Shown here one piece after another: positions 50,979-60,493 of a stretch of 64,000 nt of DNA. Below the pieces are notes generated by a model. That model searched no databases. It had not been told where the DNA came from and saw nothing but the letters and a program-made list of their open reading frames with translations. This stretch comes from Clostridium thermobutyricum (GTDB taxonomy: Bacteria > Bacillota > Clostridia > Ch29): positions 1 to 64,000 of the forward strand of contig JAENYD010000010.1 in the NCBI GenBank assembly GCA_016842005.1. Direction: 5' to 3'. Made by a program: the position numbers and the translations under genes. Position 1 is the first letter of the stretch, and each line of letters opens with the position of its first letter.

Positions 50979-51599
50979 TTACGAATTTGTTCCCGTCACA
51001 TCTGTCAAATTCGCCACAATCCTTGCAGTAATGCCCCATATGATATACCCGTTATACAGATAAAAGCAAACCGGATAACCTCCTGTCTTCCAGTTATATC
51101 GGGAACCGTTGGGGATAAGTTCGAAGGGAAACTCTTTTTCAGGTACTATATTTACCCTTACATGATGGCAGAGGGGTTTGGTATCCAGAAAAAAGCTCAG
51201 GGGCACTGAAAAAACTCTTTCAACCTCTGCAGGATTCCCGCGGATTTTGTGATAGTCCACCCCTTGTATAAGGCCCACAAAAGGATAGATTATATAATTG
51301 AAAGGAGTAACTATATAATCAAGAGCTCCCATCAGATGTATGCTGCCGGAGGGTAGCAGCAGTTCTTCCAGGGTTTCCCTGACCGCTGTCTCTTCAGGTG
51401 TCTCCCCTTCTTCCATGCTGCCTCCCGGGAAACTGATCTCCCCCGGCTGCCTTTTTAACGTATCAGATCTCACTTCGAACAACAGGTGTACCTGATTGTC
51501 AATCTCAATCAGCGGCACCATCACTCCAAAGGTCCGGTAATTTCCCTCAGGCCTGGGTTCCCTGCTCTCAAGCATGCGTTTGATGTATTCAATATCCAT
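50979..51599 (-). CDS. NUDIX hydrolase, CoA pyrophosphatase-like
   Basis: 206 residues from an ATG eight bases after AGGAGG. The Nudix box reads GGSMEEGETPEETAVRETLEEL with the REtxEE core, preceded by LKRQPGEISFPG, which is the UPF0035 extension of CoA pyrophosphatases (NudL/YeaB). It likely cuts CoA or acyl-CoA to phosphopantetheine and 3',5'-ADP. Confidence 0.88.
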   Translation of the reverse strand: MDIEYIKRMLESREPRPEGNYRTFGVMVPLIEIDNQVHLLFEVRSDTLKRQPGEISFPGGSMEEGETPEETAVRETLEELLLPSGSIHLMGALDYIVTPFNYIIYPFVGLIQGVDYHKIRGNPAEVERVFSVPLSFFLDTKPLCHHVRVNIVPEKEFPFELIPNGSRYNWKTGGYPVCFYLYNGYIIWGITARIVANLTDVTGTNS

Positions 51600-51651
51600 A
51601 TATCCCGCCTCCTTAAACACCTGTCTACATTATACCGCATTTTTTACCACG

Positions 51652-51683
51652 GATAAAAAATACAGGGCGCCTGCTGCGCCCTA
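51652..51683 (-). terminator. Terminator of the arginine operon
   Basis: AGGGCGC / GCGCCCT stem with five-base loop overlapping the argD stop, followed by GTATTTTTTAT on the minus strand. Confidence 0.85.
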
Positions 51684-52871
51684 TATTTTTGCAAAAACCC
51701 TGTCAAGTATCTGCACTGCTTCATCTATTTCATTTTCCGTCACTATATACGGAGGAAGAATTCTCAAGATTTTTCCTCCTATGCAGTTCAGAATGAGCCC
51801 CTCTTTCATGCACTCCTCCAGCACTTTGTTGCCGTCCGCCTCCAGTTCCACCCCGACCATAAGGCCCAGGCCCCTTACTTCCTTCACAAAGGGATACCTG
51901 TCCTTCAGTTCCTCCAGTTTTCCCTTAAAATATTCTCCCATATTTATTATATTACCCAGGAGGTTATTGTCCAGAATATATTTCACAACCGCCACGGCAG
52001 CGGCACAGGCAGTCTGATTCCCTCCAAAGGTGGAAGCGTGGTCTCCGGGACCGAAACCGGCGGACAGTTCATCGGTTGCGACCATGGCCCCGATGGGAAA
52101 ACCCCCGCCCAGGGATTTGGCCAGAGTGATGATGTCCGGTTTTATCCGATAATTCTGAAATGCAAACATCTTTCCTGTCCTGCCCATACCGCACTGCACT
52201 TCATCAAATATCAGGACAAGTCCCCGATCCCGGCATAGCTTCTCAATCCCTTCTACAAACTGTGGAGTAGCCGGGTTGATGCCTCCCTCTCCCTGCACCG
52301 CCTCCAGCATAATGGCGCAGGTATTCCCGGTGATTTTGGATTCCAGGTCTTCCAGGTTGTTAAATTCGGCATATTTGAATCCGGCAGGCAGCGGGTCGAA
52401 ACCTTTCTGGTACTTTGTCTGTCCTGTGGCCGTTACAGTGGCAAGGGTCCTGCCATGAAAAGAATTACTGAAGGTTATAATCTCATGTTTGTGGTCTCCC
52501 CACTTCTTTTTTGCATATTTCCTTGCCAGCTTTATGGCTGATTCATTGGCTTCGGCCCCGCTGTTGCAGAAAAAGGCCTTGCCAAGACCGCTCTGCTCCA
52601 CCAGCAGTCTGGCAATCTCCACCTGTTCTTTGATCCAGTAGAGATTGGACGTGTGCATAACCTTCTGCACCTGCCGGCATACCGCATTTACTATAGCCGG
52701 ATGATTATATCCCAGGCAGTTTACCGCAAGACCGCTTAAAAAATCTAGATACTTCTTGCCGTCATCATCCCACAGGTAACTGCCTTCTCCTTTTACAAAC
52801 GCCACCGGCAGCCGAAGGTATGTGTTCATTACATATTTATTTCCTGCATCGACTATTTCAGCATTGCCCAT
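51681..52871 (-). CDS. argD: Acetylornithine aminotransferase
   Basis: 396 residues, fold-type I PLP class III. FFCNSGAEANESAIKLARKY, FDEVQCGMGRTG and the PLP lysine in ITLAKSLGGGFPIGAM. It makes N-acetylornithine from N-acetylglutamate semialdehyde. Last gene of argC-argJ-argB-argD. Confidence 0.96.
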   Translation of the reverse strand: MGNAEIVDAGNKYVMNTYLRLPVAFVKGEGSYLWDDDGKKYLDFLSGLAVNCLGYNHPAIVNAVCRQVQKVMHTSNLYWIKEQVEIARLLVEQSGLGKAFFCNSGAEANESAIKLARKYAKKKWGDHKHEIITFSNSFHGRTLATVTATGQTKYQKGFDPLPAGFKYAEFNNLEDLESKITGNTCAIMLEAVQGEGGINPATPQFVEGIEKLCRDRGLVLIFDEVQCGMGRTGKMFAFQNYRIKPDIITLAKSLGGGFPIGAMVATDELSAGFGPGDHASTFGGNQTACAAAVAVVKYILDNNLLGNIINMGEYFKGKLEELKDRYPFVKEVRGLGLMVGVELEADGNKVLEECMKEGLILNCIGGKILRILPPYIVTENEIDEAVQILDRVFAKI

Positions 52872-52891
52872 TGATTATTCCTCCCTCACAT

Positions 52892-53767
52892 TTATCTTTC
52901 AATCATTGTCCCTATACCTTTATTGGTGAATATCTCCAGCAGCAGCGAGTGCATCACTGTCCCGTTAATTATATGGGCCTTTTCCACACCCTTTTTCAAG
53001 GCCTCCAGACAGCAGTTGATTTTGGGGATCATCCCCCCGTTGATTACATTTTCCCGGATTAGTTCTCCGGCTTCCTCCTCATTTATCCGGGATAGGAGCC
53101 GGTTTTTTCCGTCCCTGCTGTCCATGACCCCCTCCACATCGGTCAGGAGTACCAGTTTATCCGCATTAATGGACCAGGCCACCGCCCCGGCCACATAATC
53201 AGCATTAACATTGTAGCTTTCCCCGTCGGGACCTTCCCCCACAGGGGCTATCACAGGAATAAATCCCTTGTCCGTAAGGACATCTATTATCTCGGTATTT
53301 ATTTCCTTTACCTCGCCTACCCAGCCGATATCCTGCCGGCTTTCTCCAGTCCCGGCATACATCTTGTCCACCTTTATAAAGCCCGCATCCTTTCCGCATA
53401 TTCCCACAGCCCTGGCACCGTTTTTGTTCAACAGGGACACAATTTCCTTGTTGACCTTTCCTGCCAGGACCATCTGTGCGATTTCCATGGTCTGATCGTC
53501 CGTTATTCTCAGGCCGTTAACAAACCTGCTTTCAACCCCCATCTTTTCCAGCATACTGCTTATGGCGGGTCCTCCTCCGTGGACCAGCACCGGCTTGATG
53601 CCGACATATTTCATAAGTACAATGTCCTTCATTATAGCATCTTTCAGTTCATCATTTATCATGGCATTTCCGCCGTATTTAATGACCACTATCTTGCCGT
53701 AAAATTTTTTTATATAAGGCAGGGCTTCAATCAGAAGAGATGCCTTATCATACATATCCAGCACCAT
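52892..53767 (-). CDS. argB: Acetylglutamate kinase
   Basis: 291 residues, amino acid kinase fold. VIKYGGNAM, VLVHGGGPAISSML and GGMIPKINCCLEALKKG are the family signatures. The N-terminal helix KASLLIEALPYIKKFYG is the type seen in arginine-inhibited hexameric enzymes. RBS GGAGGAGG at a normal distance. Confidence 0.96.
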   Translation of the reverse strand: MVLDMYDKASLLIEALPYIKKFYGKIVVIKYGGNAMINDELKDAIMKDIVLMKYVGIKPVLVHGGGPAISSMLEKMGVESRFVNGLRITDDQTMEIAQMVLAGKVNKEIVSLLNKNGARAVGICGKDAGFIKVDKMYAGTGESRQDIGWVGEVKEINTEIIDVLTDKGFIPVIAPVGEGPDGESYNVNADYVAGAVAWSINADKLVLLTDVEGVMDSRDGKNRLLSRINEEEAGELIRENVINGGMIPKINCCLEALKKGVEKAHIINGTVMHSLLLEIFTNKGIGTMIER

Positions 53768-53788
53768 AATATCTGCCTCCTCCGATAA

Positions 53789-55018
53789 TCAAGTCCTGTA
53801 ACTGCCGTTTATCTTCACGTAATCATAAGAGAGGTCGCATCCCCATGCATGAGCTTCATATTCTCCGTCCTGAAGGTCCACCAGTATTTCTATATCCTTT
53901 TCCTCGAGGACCCTGGAAGCCAGTTCTTCATCAAAAACCAGCCCTTCACCCGATTCCACCAGCTTTATACCGCCATTTTTGCTGCTTATAAAAAGGTCCA
54001 CCTTGGCCGGGTCAAACTGCGCTCCCGAATATCCCAGGGCACACAGTATTCTCCCCCAGTTGGCATCCTCTCCGAAGAAAGCCGCTTTTACCAGGTTGGA
54101 GGAAATAATGGCCCTTGCTCCCTTTCTCGCATCCTCCAAGGTCGCGCCGTTGACTACCTTTGCTGTCAGGAATTTGGTCGCCCCTTCACCGTCCCGCACT
54201 ATCGCCCTGGCCATTGCCGCAGTCACCGTCTTGTAGGCTTCCAGCAGTTTATAATAATCTTCATTCTTTTGGGTTATCGGTTTATTCCCCGCCATCCCGC
54301 TGGCCAGTGTAATAACAGAATCGTTTGTACTGGTGTCTCCGTCAACAGAGATTAGGTTGAAAGAACTGTCCACTGCCTCTTTCAATATTTCCTGGAGCAT
54401 GCCTTTTTCAATAGCTGCGTCAGTCAGGATATAGCACAGCATTGTTGCCATGTTGGGATGTATCATGCCGGAACCCTTTGCTATAGCCCCTACCTTTACT
54501 TCCCTGCCGCCGAGGCGCAATTTGAGGGCACCTTTTTTTTCGATCGTATCTGTTGTCATAATGGCCCGGGCCGCTTCATCTCCCCCGTCTTCCGCCAGGT
54601 CCAGGGCAGCACGGGCTATACCCTTCTCCACTTTCTCAACCGGCAGTTGAACGCCTATAACCCCGGTGGAACTTACCAGTACTTCTTCCGGTTTTATGCC
54701 CAGCAGTGATGCGGCAGTGGTCACCATTCTTCCGGCATTTTCCATGCCCTTCCGCCCTGTACACGCATTGGCGTTGCCGCTGTTTATAACCACCGCCCTG
54801 GTTACGGGATTTTTTATATTTTTAAGGTCCAGCAGCACCGGAGCAGCTTTTACCTTATTCACGGTGAACACCCCTGCCGCTACTGCCGGCACCACGGAAA
54901 ATATGAGAGCAAGGTCCTTCCTGTTCTCTTTCTTGATACCGCAGGAAACTCCCGCAGTCTTGAAGCCTTTAATATGATTTATTCCTTCATCCGGGCAGAA
55001 TACCCCTTTATCAGACAT
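53789..55018 (-). CDS. argJ: Bifunctional ornithine acetyltransferase / N-acetylglutamate synthase
   Basis: 409 residues from the ATG seven bases after GGGAGGAG. NSGNANACTG and the self-cleavage site KGSGMIHPNMATML, whose Thr becomes the nucleophile of the beta chain. It recycles the acetyl group, so no argA or argE is needed. Sits between argC and argB. Confidence 0.96.
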   Translation of the reverse strand: MSDKGVFCPDEGINHIKGFKTAGVSCGIKKENRKDLALIFSVVPAVAAGVFTVNKVKAAPVLLDLKNIKNPVTRAVVINSGNANACTGRKGMENAGRMVTTAASLLGIKPEEVLVSSTGVIGVQLPVEKVEKGIARAALDLAEDGGDEAARAIMTTDTIEKKGALKLRLGGREVKVGAIAKGSGMIHPNMATMLCYILTDAAIEKGMLQEILKEAVDSSFNLISVDGDTSTNDSVITLASGMAGNKPITQKNEDYYKLLEAYKTVTAAMARAIVRDGEGATKFLTAKVVNGATLEDARKGARAIISSNLVKAAFFGEDANWGRILCALGYSGAQFDPAKVDLFISSKNGGIKLVESGEGLVFDEELASRVLEEKDIEILVDLQDGEYEAHAWGCDLSYDYVKINGSYRT

Positions 55019-55037
55019 ATACATTCTCCTCCCTAGG

Positions 55038-56078
55038 TTATATATATACCGGCGGTACATCCAGCCCCATTGTCTCAGGCAAACCGCATATAATGTTCAT
55101 ATTCTGAACGGCCTGGCCGGAAGCCCCCTTGACAAGATTATCAATAACACCGCACACTATTACCCTTCCCGTATGTTCATCCACAGCCACCCCTATATCA
55201 CAGAAATTAGAATTCCGTACCTGCTTGGTCTCCGGCATTTGGCCCTTTTCCATGATTCTTATAAAATACTCTCCCCGGTAGAATTCTCTGTATATCTCGT
55301 ACAGTTCTTCCCGGCTTATTTTTTTCTTCACAGCCGCATAAACAGTAACCAGTATACCTCTGTTCATGGGAATCAGGTGGGGCGTAAAGGTCACATTCAC
55401 CTTTTTGCCCGCTATTTGCGTAAGCTGTTCTTCAATTTCGGGCATGTGCCTGTGAGAGGCAATGCTGTATGCCTTAATATTTTCATTGCATTCACAGAAA
55501 TGACTTCCCAGTTTCAACGACCTCCCGGCCCCTGATACTCCCGATTTGGCATCAATGATTACCGAACTCTCATCAATAATATCTTCTTTCAGTAAAGGAG
55601 CGATGGTCAAAATGCTGCACGTGGGATAGCAGCCCGGATTGCCCGCTATCCGGGTTCCCCTGATACGCTCCCTGTTGATTTCAGGCAGGGCATAAACCGC
55701 CTCATCCAGCAATGGGGCGCAGGGATGCTCCACTTCATACCATTTTTCGTAGATATCCACATCGGCAAAGCGGAAATCCGCCCCAAGGTCAACCACTTTC
55801 TTCCCTCTCTGGTACGCTTCCATTACAAAGGGAGCCGAAAGGCCATGAGGAAGGGCCGTTATGATTACATCCGAACGGTCAAGGATGCTTCTATCTTCAA
55901 AATCTTCGCATAAAATATCTGTGAAATTCAATAAATTAGGATAAATATTCGCAAATTGCTCTCCTGCATAAGTACGGGTAAGGATGCCTTCTATCCTGAC
56001 CTTCGGGTGACTGTAAAGAATTCTTACCAGTTCCTGCCCTGTATAACCCGTACCTCCAACAATACCCACTCTTATCAC
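55038..56078 (-). CDS. argC: N-acetyl-gamma-glutamyl-phosphate reductase
   Basis: 346 residues from a GTG nine bases after GGAGG. GIVGGTGYTGQELVRIL is the NADP fold and AGNPGCYPT holds the catalytic cysteine. First gene of the arginine operon. No T-box or ARG box was seen upstream; the only leader features face the other way. Confidence 0.95.
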   Translation of the reverse strand: MIRVGIVGGTGYTGQELVRILYSHPKVRIEGILTRTYAGEQFANIYPNLLNFTDILCEDFEDRSILDRSDVIITALPHGLSAPFVMEAYQRGKKVVDLGADFRFADVDIYEKWYEVEHPCAPLLDEAVYALPEINRERIRGTRIAGNPGCYPTCSILTIAPLLKEDIIDESSVIIDAKSGVSGAGRSLKLGSHFCECNENIKAYSIASHRHMPEIEEQLTQIAGKKVNVTFTPHLIPMNRGILVTVYAAVKKKISREELYEIYREFYRGEYFIRIMEKGQMPETKQVRNSNFCDIGVAVDEHTGRVIVCGVIDNLVKGASGQAVQNMNIICGLPETMGLDVPPVYI

Positions 56079-56180
56079 TGCAGAGCACCTCCATTTCTGT
56101 ATAGCTATAATTATACAATTTAATGCATAATTATTCAATAGCATTATAAAAAATTCCCTTGTATATAAAAAAGGTATATA

Positions 56181-56209
56181 TTGACAACATTCTTTAAGTG
56201 TGATAGAAT
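56181..56209 (+). promoter_or_regulatory. Strong vegetative promoter for the GNAT gene
   Basis: TTGACA, 17 bases, TAGAAT, followed about 15 bases later by the c-di-AMP riboswitch. Confidence 0.88.
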
Positions 56210-56221
56210 TGGTTAAACGAT

Positions 56222-56520
56222 TATATCGCTTAATTCCCTCCGGGGAAGCGGGGGAACCAATCTTTGGGGTGAATCCTATCCCTATAGCATCATCTTAATA
56301 ATCGCTGCTCATGATTACATAATCCTGATCAAAAACTGTATAGGAAAGGCAACCAAAATCTTGTTTTAAACTGCTTTTCTTCGTATTGTTCTATTTGTGT
56401 CTCTATTTGTAAACTTTTCATTATTCAGCGATTTATTGCAGAAATTTGAACAGGATAGGTAGGGTTATACTCTTTCGGCCCGAACCCGTCAGCTAACCCC
56501 GTAAGCGTTGAAAGGAAGGA
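56222..56520 (+). promoter_or_regulatory. c-di-AMP (ydaO/yuaA) riboswitch with a large insertion
   Basis: The conserved ends are clear: CGCTTAAT, GCGGGGGAACCAA, TTGGGGTGAATCC at the 5' side and CCCGAACCCGTCAGCTAACC, GTAAGCG at the 3' side, where CGCTTA pairs with TAAGCG to close P1. The middle stem CCTATCC / GGATAGG encloses about 170 AT-rich bases (56282-56451) in place of a short loop. No standard terminator was seen before the gene, so the output may be translational. Confidence 0.9.
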
Positions 56521-56611
56521 TGAATATGGGGATCCTGTACGCTTTAGTTCTGTTTGAATGGCCGTAGCCTGTTCCTCTTAAATGAGAAAAAAATTTGAAG
56601 GGAGGAAGACT

Positions 56612-57238
56612 ATGGAATATATGAACCTGGACCAATTGACAATACAGCGGGATAAACAGGCTTTTCTCAAAAACATACACGTGCGGAAGGCAAAACCGAC
56701 GGATGTTAATGATATTTATAAGATAGCAGCCAGTGTTGGTCAAAAAGACAAACAATCCGAACAGGGATTTTTGATAGGGGATTACAAGGGGAACCCCTCA
56801 AGATACAAGGAACTGTTCCTGTCCCGTATATTTGAACTGGACTACTTTTACGTGGCCTTTGACCACAGGCCTATAGCTTTCCTGATGGCTTACAAAAAAG
56901 ACCAGTGGCTCAAATATAACCCCAACTGGCTTGACGACATATACTGGAAGCCTGATTTCGACATGTCCAAGACTGAAAACTTTGTGCTTATCGACAAAAC
57001 TGCCGTTACGGCAGGGATGACAGGCATGGGTATAGGCAGCAAGCTGTACAAAAGGCTTATCAGGGATATGTCCGATGAAAACATTAAAGATATATTTGCG
57101 GAAACTGTTATAGACCCGGTTCCCAATATGGCATCCCTGGCTTTCAGGAAAAAACAGAATTATAAGATGGCCGGCATGAGATATGAAGACTTCCAGGATG
57201 AAGTGGTAACAGATTTGATATATCACAAACAGATTTAA
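56612..57238 (+). CDS. GNAT-family N-acetyltransferase under c-di-AMP control
   Basis: 208 residues from the ATG after GGGAGG. The acetyl-CoA loop GMTGMGIGSKLYKRL and the beta-bulge region FVLIDKTAVTAG fit GNAT enzymes. Substrate unknown. c-di-AMP riboswitches usually control osmotic, potassium and wall genes, and some GNAT enzymes (such as beta-lysine N6-acetyltransferase, AblB) make compatible solutes; that role is inference, and this protein is shorter than AblB with no lysine aminomutase next to it. Confidence 0.8.
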   Translation: MEYMNLDQLTIQRDKQAFLKNIHVRKAKPTDVNDIYKIAASVGQKDKQSEQGFLIGDYKGNPSRYKELFLSRIFELDYFYVAFDHRPIAFLMAYKKDQWLKYNPNWLDDIYWKPDFDMSKTENFVLIDKTAVTAGMTGMGIGSKLYKRLIRDMSDENIKDIFAETVIDPVPNMASLAFRKKQNYKMAGMRYEDFQDEVVTDLIYHKQI

Positions 57239-57271
57239 AAGCCCTCCAGCTGAAAAGCTGAAGGGCTTTTC
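57237..57271. terminator. Bidirectional terminator
   Basis: AAAAGCCCT / AGGGCTTTT with inner AGCT pairs between the convergent GNAT and flavodoxin-like genes; A and T runs on both sides. Confidence 0.85.
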
Positions 57272-57296
57272 ACCATATCGGGAGGATATTCCCTTA

Positions 57297-57866
57297 TCAC
57301 GTTAATTCTTTCGCCAATCGGCGGACTTGTCCCGTCACATCCCCCCTGCCCATTACCGGACGTTTTTCCACATCGGTTACCAACATTTTATTCCAAATTT
57401 TTACATTAGAAACCCGGAAAAACGCCTCTGCCACCAGCAGGGCACCGGTAAAATCGGTCTCATCCTCCGGCTGGCCTCCTGTGCAGATGAAAAGACCCTT
57501 CCGGTCCTTTTTCCTGTCTATCATTGAATCCCCCAATACATATTTGCTGGCCCATACGGCCTGGCACCTGTCCACCAGGGCCTTGAACCCGGCAGTTACA
57601 CCATTGAAGTACAGGGGGCAGGACACCACTATAATGTCAGACCTGTCCAGTTCCCCGTATACCTGTGACATGGGGTCCTCAACCACGCATCCCTTTTGCC
57701 TTTCGCATTCTCTACAGTGGATACAGGGAGCAATTCTGTCCCCTGACATCTCTATCCTGGTGACGGCCACATCCTTTTTCCTGAGTTCATTCTCTACAAT
57801 ATCAATGATGTAAGCATTATTCCCCTCCGGACGGGGACTGCCGTTTATAAGCAGCGCCCTTTTCAC
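57297..57866 (-). CDS. Flavodoxin-fold NAD(P)H reductase family protein
   Basis: 189 residues. INGSPRPEGNNAYIID is the FMN phosphate loop and SCPLYFNGVTAGFKALVDRC follows as in multimeric flavodoxin (WrbA/NADPH-FMN reductase) proteins. A cysteine cluster PCIHCRECERQKGC in the middle is common in the anaerobic iron-sulfur flavoprotein relatives and may bind a cluster. Overlaps the polX stop region by four bases, so translated with it. Confidence 0.85.
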   Translation of the reverse strand: MKRALLINGSPRPEGNNAYIIDIVENELRKKDVAVTRIEMSGDRIAPCIHCRECERQKGCVVEDPMSQVYGELDRSDIIVVSCPLYFNGVTAGFKALVDRCQAVWASKYVLGDSMIDRKKDRKGLFICTGGQPEDETDFTGALLVAEAFFRVSNVKIWNKMLVTDVEKRPVMGRGDVTGQVRRLAKELT

Positions 57867-59605
57867 TGTGTATACCTCCTTCCGGAAAACAGTTCCTTCT
57901 CCATGTCCGCCAATGGCAGGGCATTGAATACGTCTTCCTTTTCCAGCCAGCCTTTCCGGGCCGTATTTACACCGTAAAAAACATCTTCCAGTCCCCGGGG
58001 ACTGTGGGCGTCCGGGTTGATGCTTATCCTTACTCCCGATTCCTTAGCCCTTCTGCACCACTGCCAGTCCAGGTCCAGCCTGTGGGGATTGGCGTTCAGT
58101 TCTATGATTTTATTGTTTTGAGCAGCCGCCTTTATTACCTCTTCCAGGTCCACCGAATACCCCTCCCTGGCCAGCAACAACCTGCCGGTGGGATGCCCCA
58201 GCATGGTGGTACACGGATGGGCCAGGGCTTTAACCAGTCTTCCGGTCATGGAACCCCTGTCCATACCGAAATTGGAGTGAACAGAAGCTATTACGAAATC
58301 GAATAGGCCCAGTATTTCATCCGGATAGTCCAGGGACCCGTCTGCGAGTATATCCGATTCTATGCCTTTGAATATCATAAAGTCATCGTACAGCCTGTTC
58401 AAACGGTCTATTTCTTCCATCTGCCGCAATACAGCCTCTTGGTCCAGCCCTCCCGCATAATAGGCGGAACGGCTGTGGTCGCTGATACCTATGTATTTCA
58501 TTCCCATCTTTCTGGCTTTCTCCACCATTTCTGCAATATCCGCACTGCCGTCGCTGTACAGGGTATGGACATGAAAAATGCCCTGTATATCACCGGGTTC
58601 AACAAGACGGGGAAGGGAATTGTTCTCTGCAGCCTCTATTTCCCCGGTATTTTCCCTTATTTCGGGAGGAATATACTGAAGACCCAGATTGCTGAAAAAC
58701 TCTTCCTCATGCCGGCATTTGCCAAAACTCTCTTCTGCTTCTGTAAACACCCCGTATTCGTTGATTTTAAGCCCTCTCTTCTTCCCCCTGTGCCTCATGG
58801 CAGTATTGTGTTCCTTACTCCCCGTAAAATGGTGAAGGGCATAAGGATACTGTTCCGGGGTGACAACCCTCAAATCCACCTTGATACCGCTGTCCAGCAG
58901 CGCCCCCAGTTTTGCACCCCCTCTCTCCACCACCCTTTCAATCTCCGGCAGGGCAGCAAACCTGTCCATTATAATCTCTGCATTGTCTCCCGCCACAAGG
59001 ATATCTATATCCTTTACCACTGCCATTTTTCTCCGGAGACTGCCGGCAGTACTAATCCGCTTTACTTCGGGGTAAAGGGCCATGGCCTCCACCAGCTTTG
59101 ACGCCTTCTCCAGGGCTTCCGGGTACAGGTATCTCCCCCTGTTCTTATTTAAATACTGAATCCCTTCCAGTACCTTCTGCTGAGTCCTTGCCCCGAACCC
59201 CGGAAGGGCTGTGAGGCGGTTTTCTATACAGGAGTACTCCAGTTCACCAAGGGTTGTGATGCCCAAACGGTCATACAGGACCCTTACCTTCTTTGGCCCC
59301 AGTCCGGGTATCCTGAGCATTTCAAACAATCCCGGGGGAATTTCCCCCTTGAGGTCTTCATAGTACTTCAGATGTCCTGTAGTTACCAGTTCGGTAATTT
59401 TTTGATTCAGGGCCTTGCCTATCCCCTTTATTTCCTTGAGCCGGTCTTTCTCTACCAGTTTTTTTATGTCTTCCTGCAGCAGTTCTATGGTCCTGGAACC
59501 ATTATAATATGCCCTTGATTTAAAAGGGCTTTCCCCCATCAGTTCCAGCATTACACCTATTTCATTCAGAATACGGCTTACTTCCTTCCTGTCCACAGTC
59601 ATCAT
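57863..59605 (-). CDS. polX: DNA polymerase/3'-5' exonuclease PolX
   Basis: 580 residues: helix-hairpin-helix region (LRIPGLGPKKVRVLYDRLG), the nucleotidyltransferase core with AGSLRRKMAVVKDIDILV supplying catalytic aspartates, and a C-terminal PHP domain from about 340 (FHVHTLYSDGSADI, IGISDHSRS, HPTGRLL). Bacterial PolX fills gaps in base excision repair; the PHP domain gives the exonuclease. It comes after gmk on the same strand. Confidence 0.96.
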   Translation of the reverse strand: MMTVDRKEVSRILNEIGVMLELMGESPFKSRAYYNGSRTIELLQEDIKKLVEKDRLKEIKGIGKALNQKITELVTTGHLKYYEDLKGEIPPGLFEMLRIPGLGPKKVRVLYDRLGITTLGELEYSCIENRLTALPGFGARTQQKVLEGIQYLNKNRGRYLYPEALEKASKLVEAMALYPEVKRISTAGSLRRKMAVVKDIDILVAGDNAEIIMDRFAALPEIERVVERGGAKLGALLDSGIKVDLRVVTPEQYPYALHHFTGSKEHNTAMRHRGKKRGLKINEYGVFTEAEESFGKCRHEEEFFSNLGLQYIPPEIRENTGEIEAAENNSLPRLVEPGDIQGIFHVHTLYSDGSADIAEMVEKARKMGMKYIGISDHSRSAYYAGGLDQEAVLRQMEEIDRLNRLYDDFMIFKGIESDILADGSLDYPDEILGLFDFVIASVHSNFGMDRGSMTGRLVKALAHPCTTMLGHPTGRLLLAREGYSVDLEEVIKAAAQNNKIIELNANPHRLDLDWQWCRRAKESGVRISINPDAHSPRGLEDVFYGVNTARKGWLEKEDVFNALPLADMEKELFSGRRYTQ

Positions 59606-59712
59606 CCCCCTTAATGGCTTATAATTGCAGACTTCAGTTAAATGCTGACCCTTCAGGAGTATTATTCCCCGATAGTGCCTATACTCAGGCTCTTTGGTAA
59701 GAAAAGGCCCCT

Positions 59713-60240
59713 TTAAGCGGAGGCCTTCCTCAATGCCAGTATTTCACTGATGGTTTCCTCAATGTCTATATTATCAACCACCATATCAGCCTGTTCCTTA
59801 AGCCCGGAATCTATAAACCTCTCCCTGTCTGTCTTCAGTCTCTCCCTTACCTCCCCGGGGCTGTCCCCCCTTTCCAGCATTCTCTTATTTCTTACTTCTT
59901 CAGGGGTGTCAAGATATATTATTTTTACTTCTTCCGGATACATGTTTTTAAGACGCAAGGCTCCCCGGGCCTCCAGCACCGCCACCCCTTCCATATCCCT
60001 ATTTTTTACAAGGCCGTAATAGTTTCCCGAGTACTCCACCCACTCCAGCAGGTCTTCCTGCCTTATCATCCTCTCAAACTCCTGCTTGTCGACAAAAATA
60101 TAGTCCACTCCGTCCACCTCCCCCGGTCTGCTCTTACGGCTTGTGGCACTCATAAGCCGGGGAATGTTATATTTTTCGGTCAATATCTTCTTTATGGTTG
60201 TCTTTCCACTGCCCGAGGGCCCCGTAATCACCAGTATCAT
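59713..60240 (-). CDS. gmk: Guanylate kinase-like protein
   Basis: 175 residues, shorter than the usual ~200. ITGPSGSGKTTIKKIL is the P-loop and ATSRKSRPGEVDGVDYIFV the GMP-binding part. Catalyses ATP plus GMP to ADP plus GDP. The housekeeping gmk often lies near rpoZ and dnaA-independent loci; here it neighbours polX, so this may be a second copy. A hairpin with AAGGCC/GGCCTT and a short T run covers its end (59699-59727). Confidence 0.8.
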   Translation of the reverse strand: MILVITGPSGSGKTTIKKILTEKYNIPRLMSATSRKSRPGEVDGVDYIFVDKQEFERMIRQEDLLEWVEYSGNYYGLVKNRDMEGVAVLEARGALRLKNMYPEEVKIIYLDTPEEVRNKRMLERGDSPGEVRERLKTDRERFIDSGLKEQADMVVDNIDIEETISEILALRKASA

Positions 60241-60493
60241 AATATCACCAGCCAGCCAAAAATTTTGTTAGGAATATTATAGCAAAATAACAGGGTATTG
60301 GAAAGCAATAAAAGAGCCTTCCCTTTGTTTCTCTGCTCCTCAAAAAAAAAGGCCCACCCTCTCACGTCGGACACTATTTTAGTTATAATAAAATCTTTGA
60401 ATAAATTGATAAATTTAGAGGAAACTCAAATATTTGAAAAATACAGTCACCAGACTTTTTCTAAGGAAAGGAGAGGGTGTGGACCAAACCTAT
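60241..60493. other. AT-rich stretch with spaced inverted repeat
   Basis: About 250 bases with no gene. Inverted copies of CCACCCTCTC (60354-60363) and GAGAGGGTGTGG (60472-60483) are about 110 bases apart, and the AT-rich middle differs from its surroundings. It could be the remains of a small insertion; no transposase is present. Confidence 0.3.

Noticed and set aside
56079-56180. Arginine T-box or ARG box upstream of argC
   Set aside because: No T-box sequence or clear operator was found; the leader structures in this gap belong to the plus-strand c-di-AMP riboswitch.
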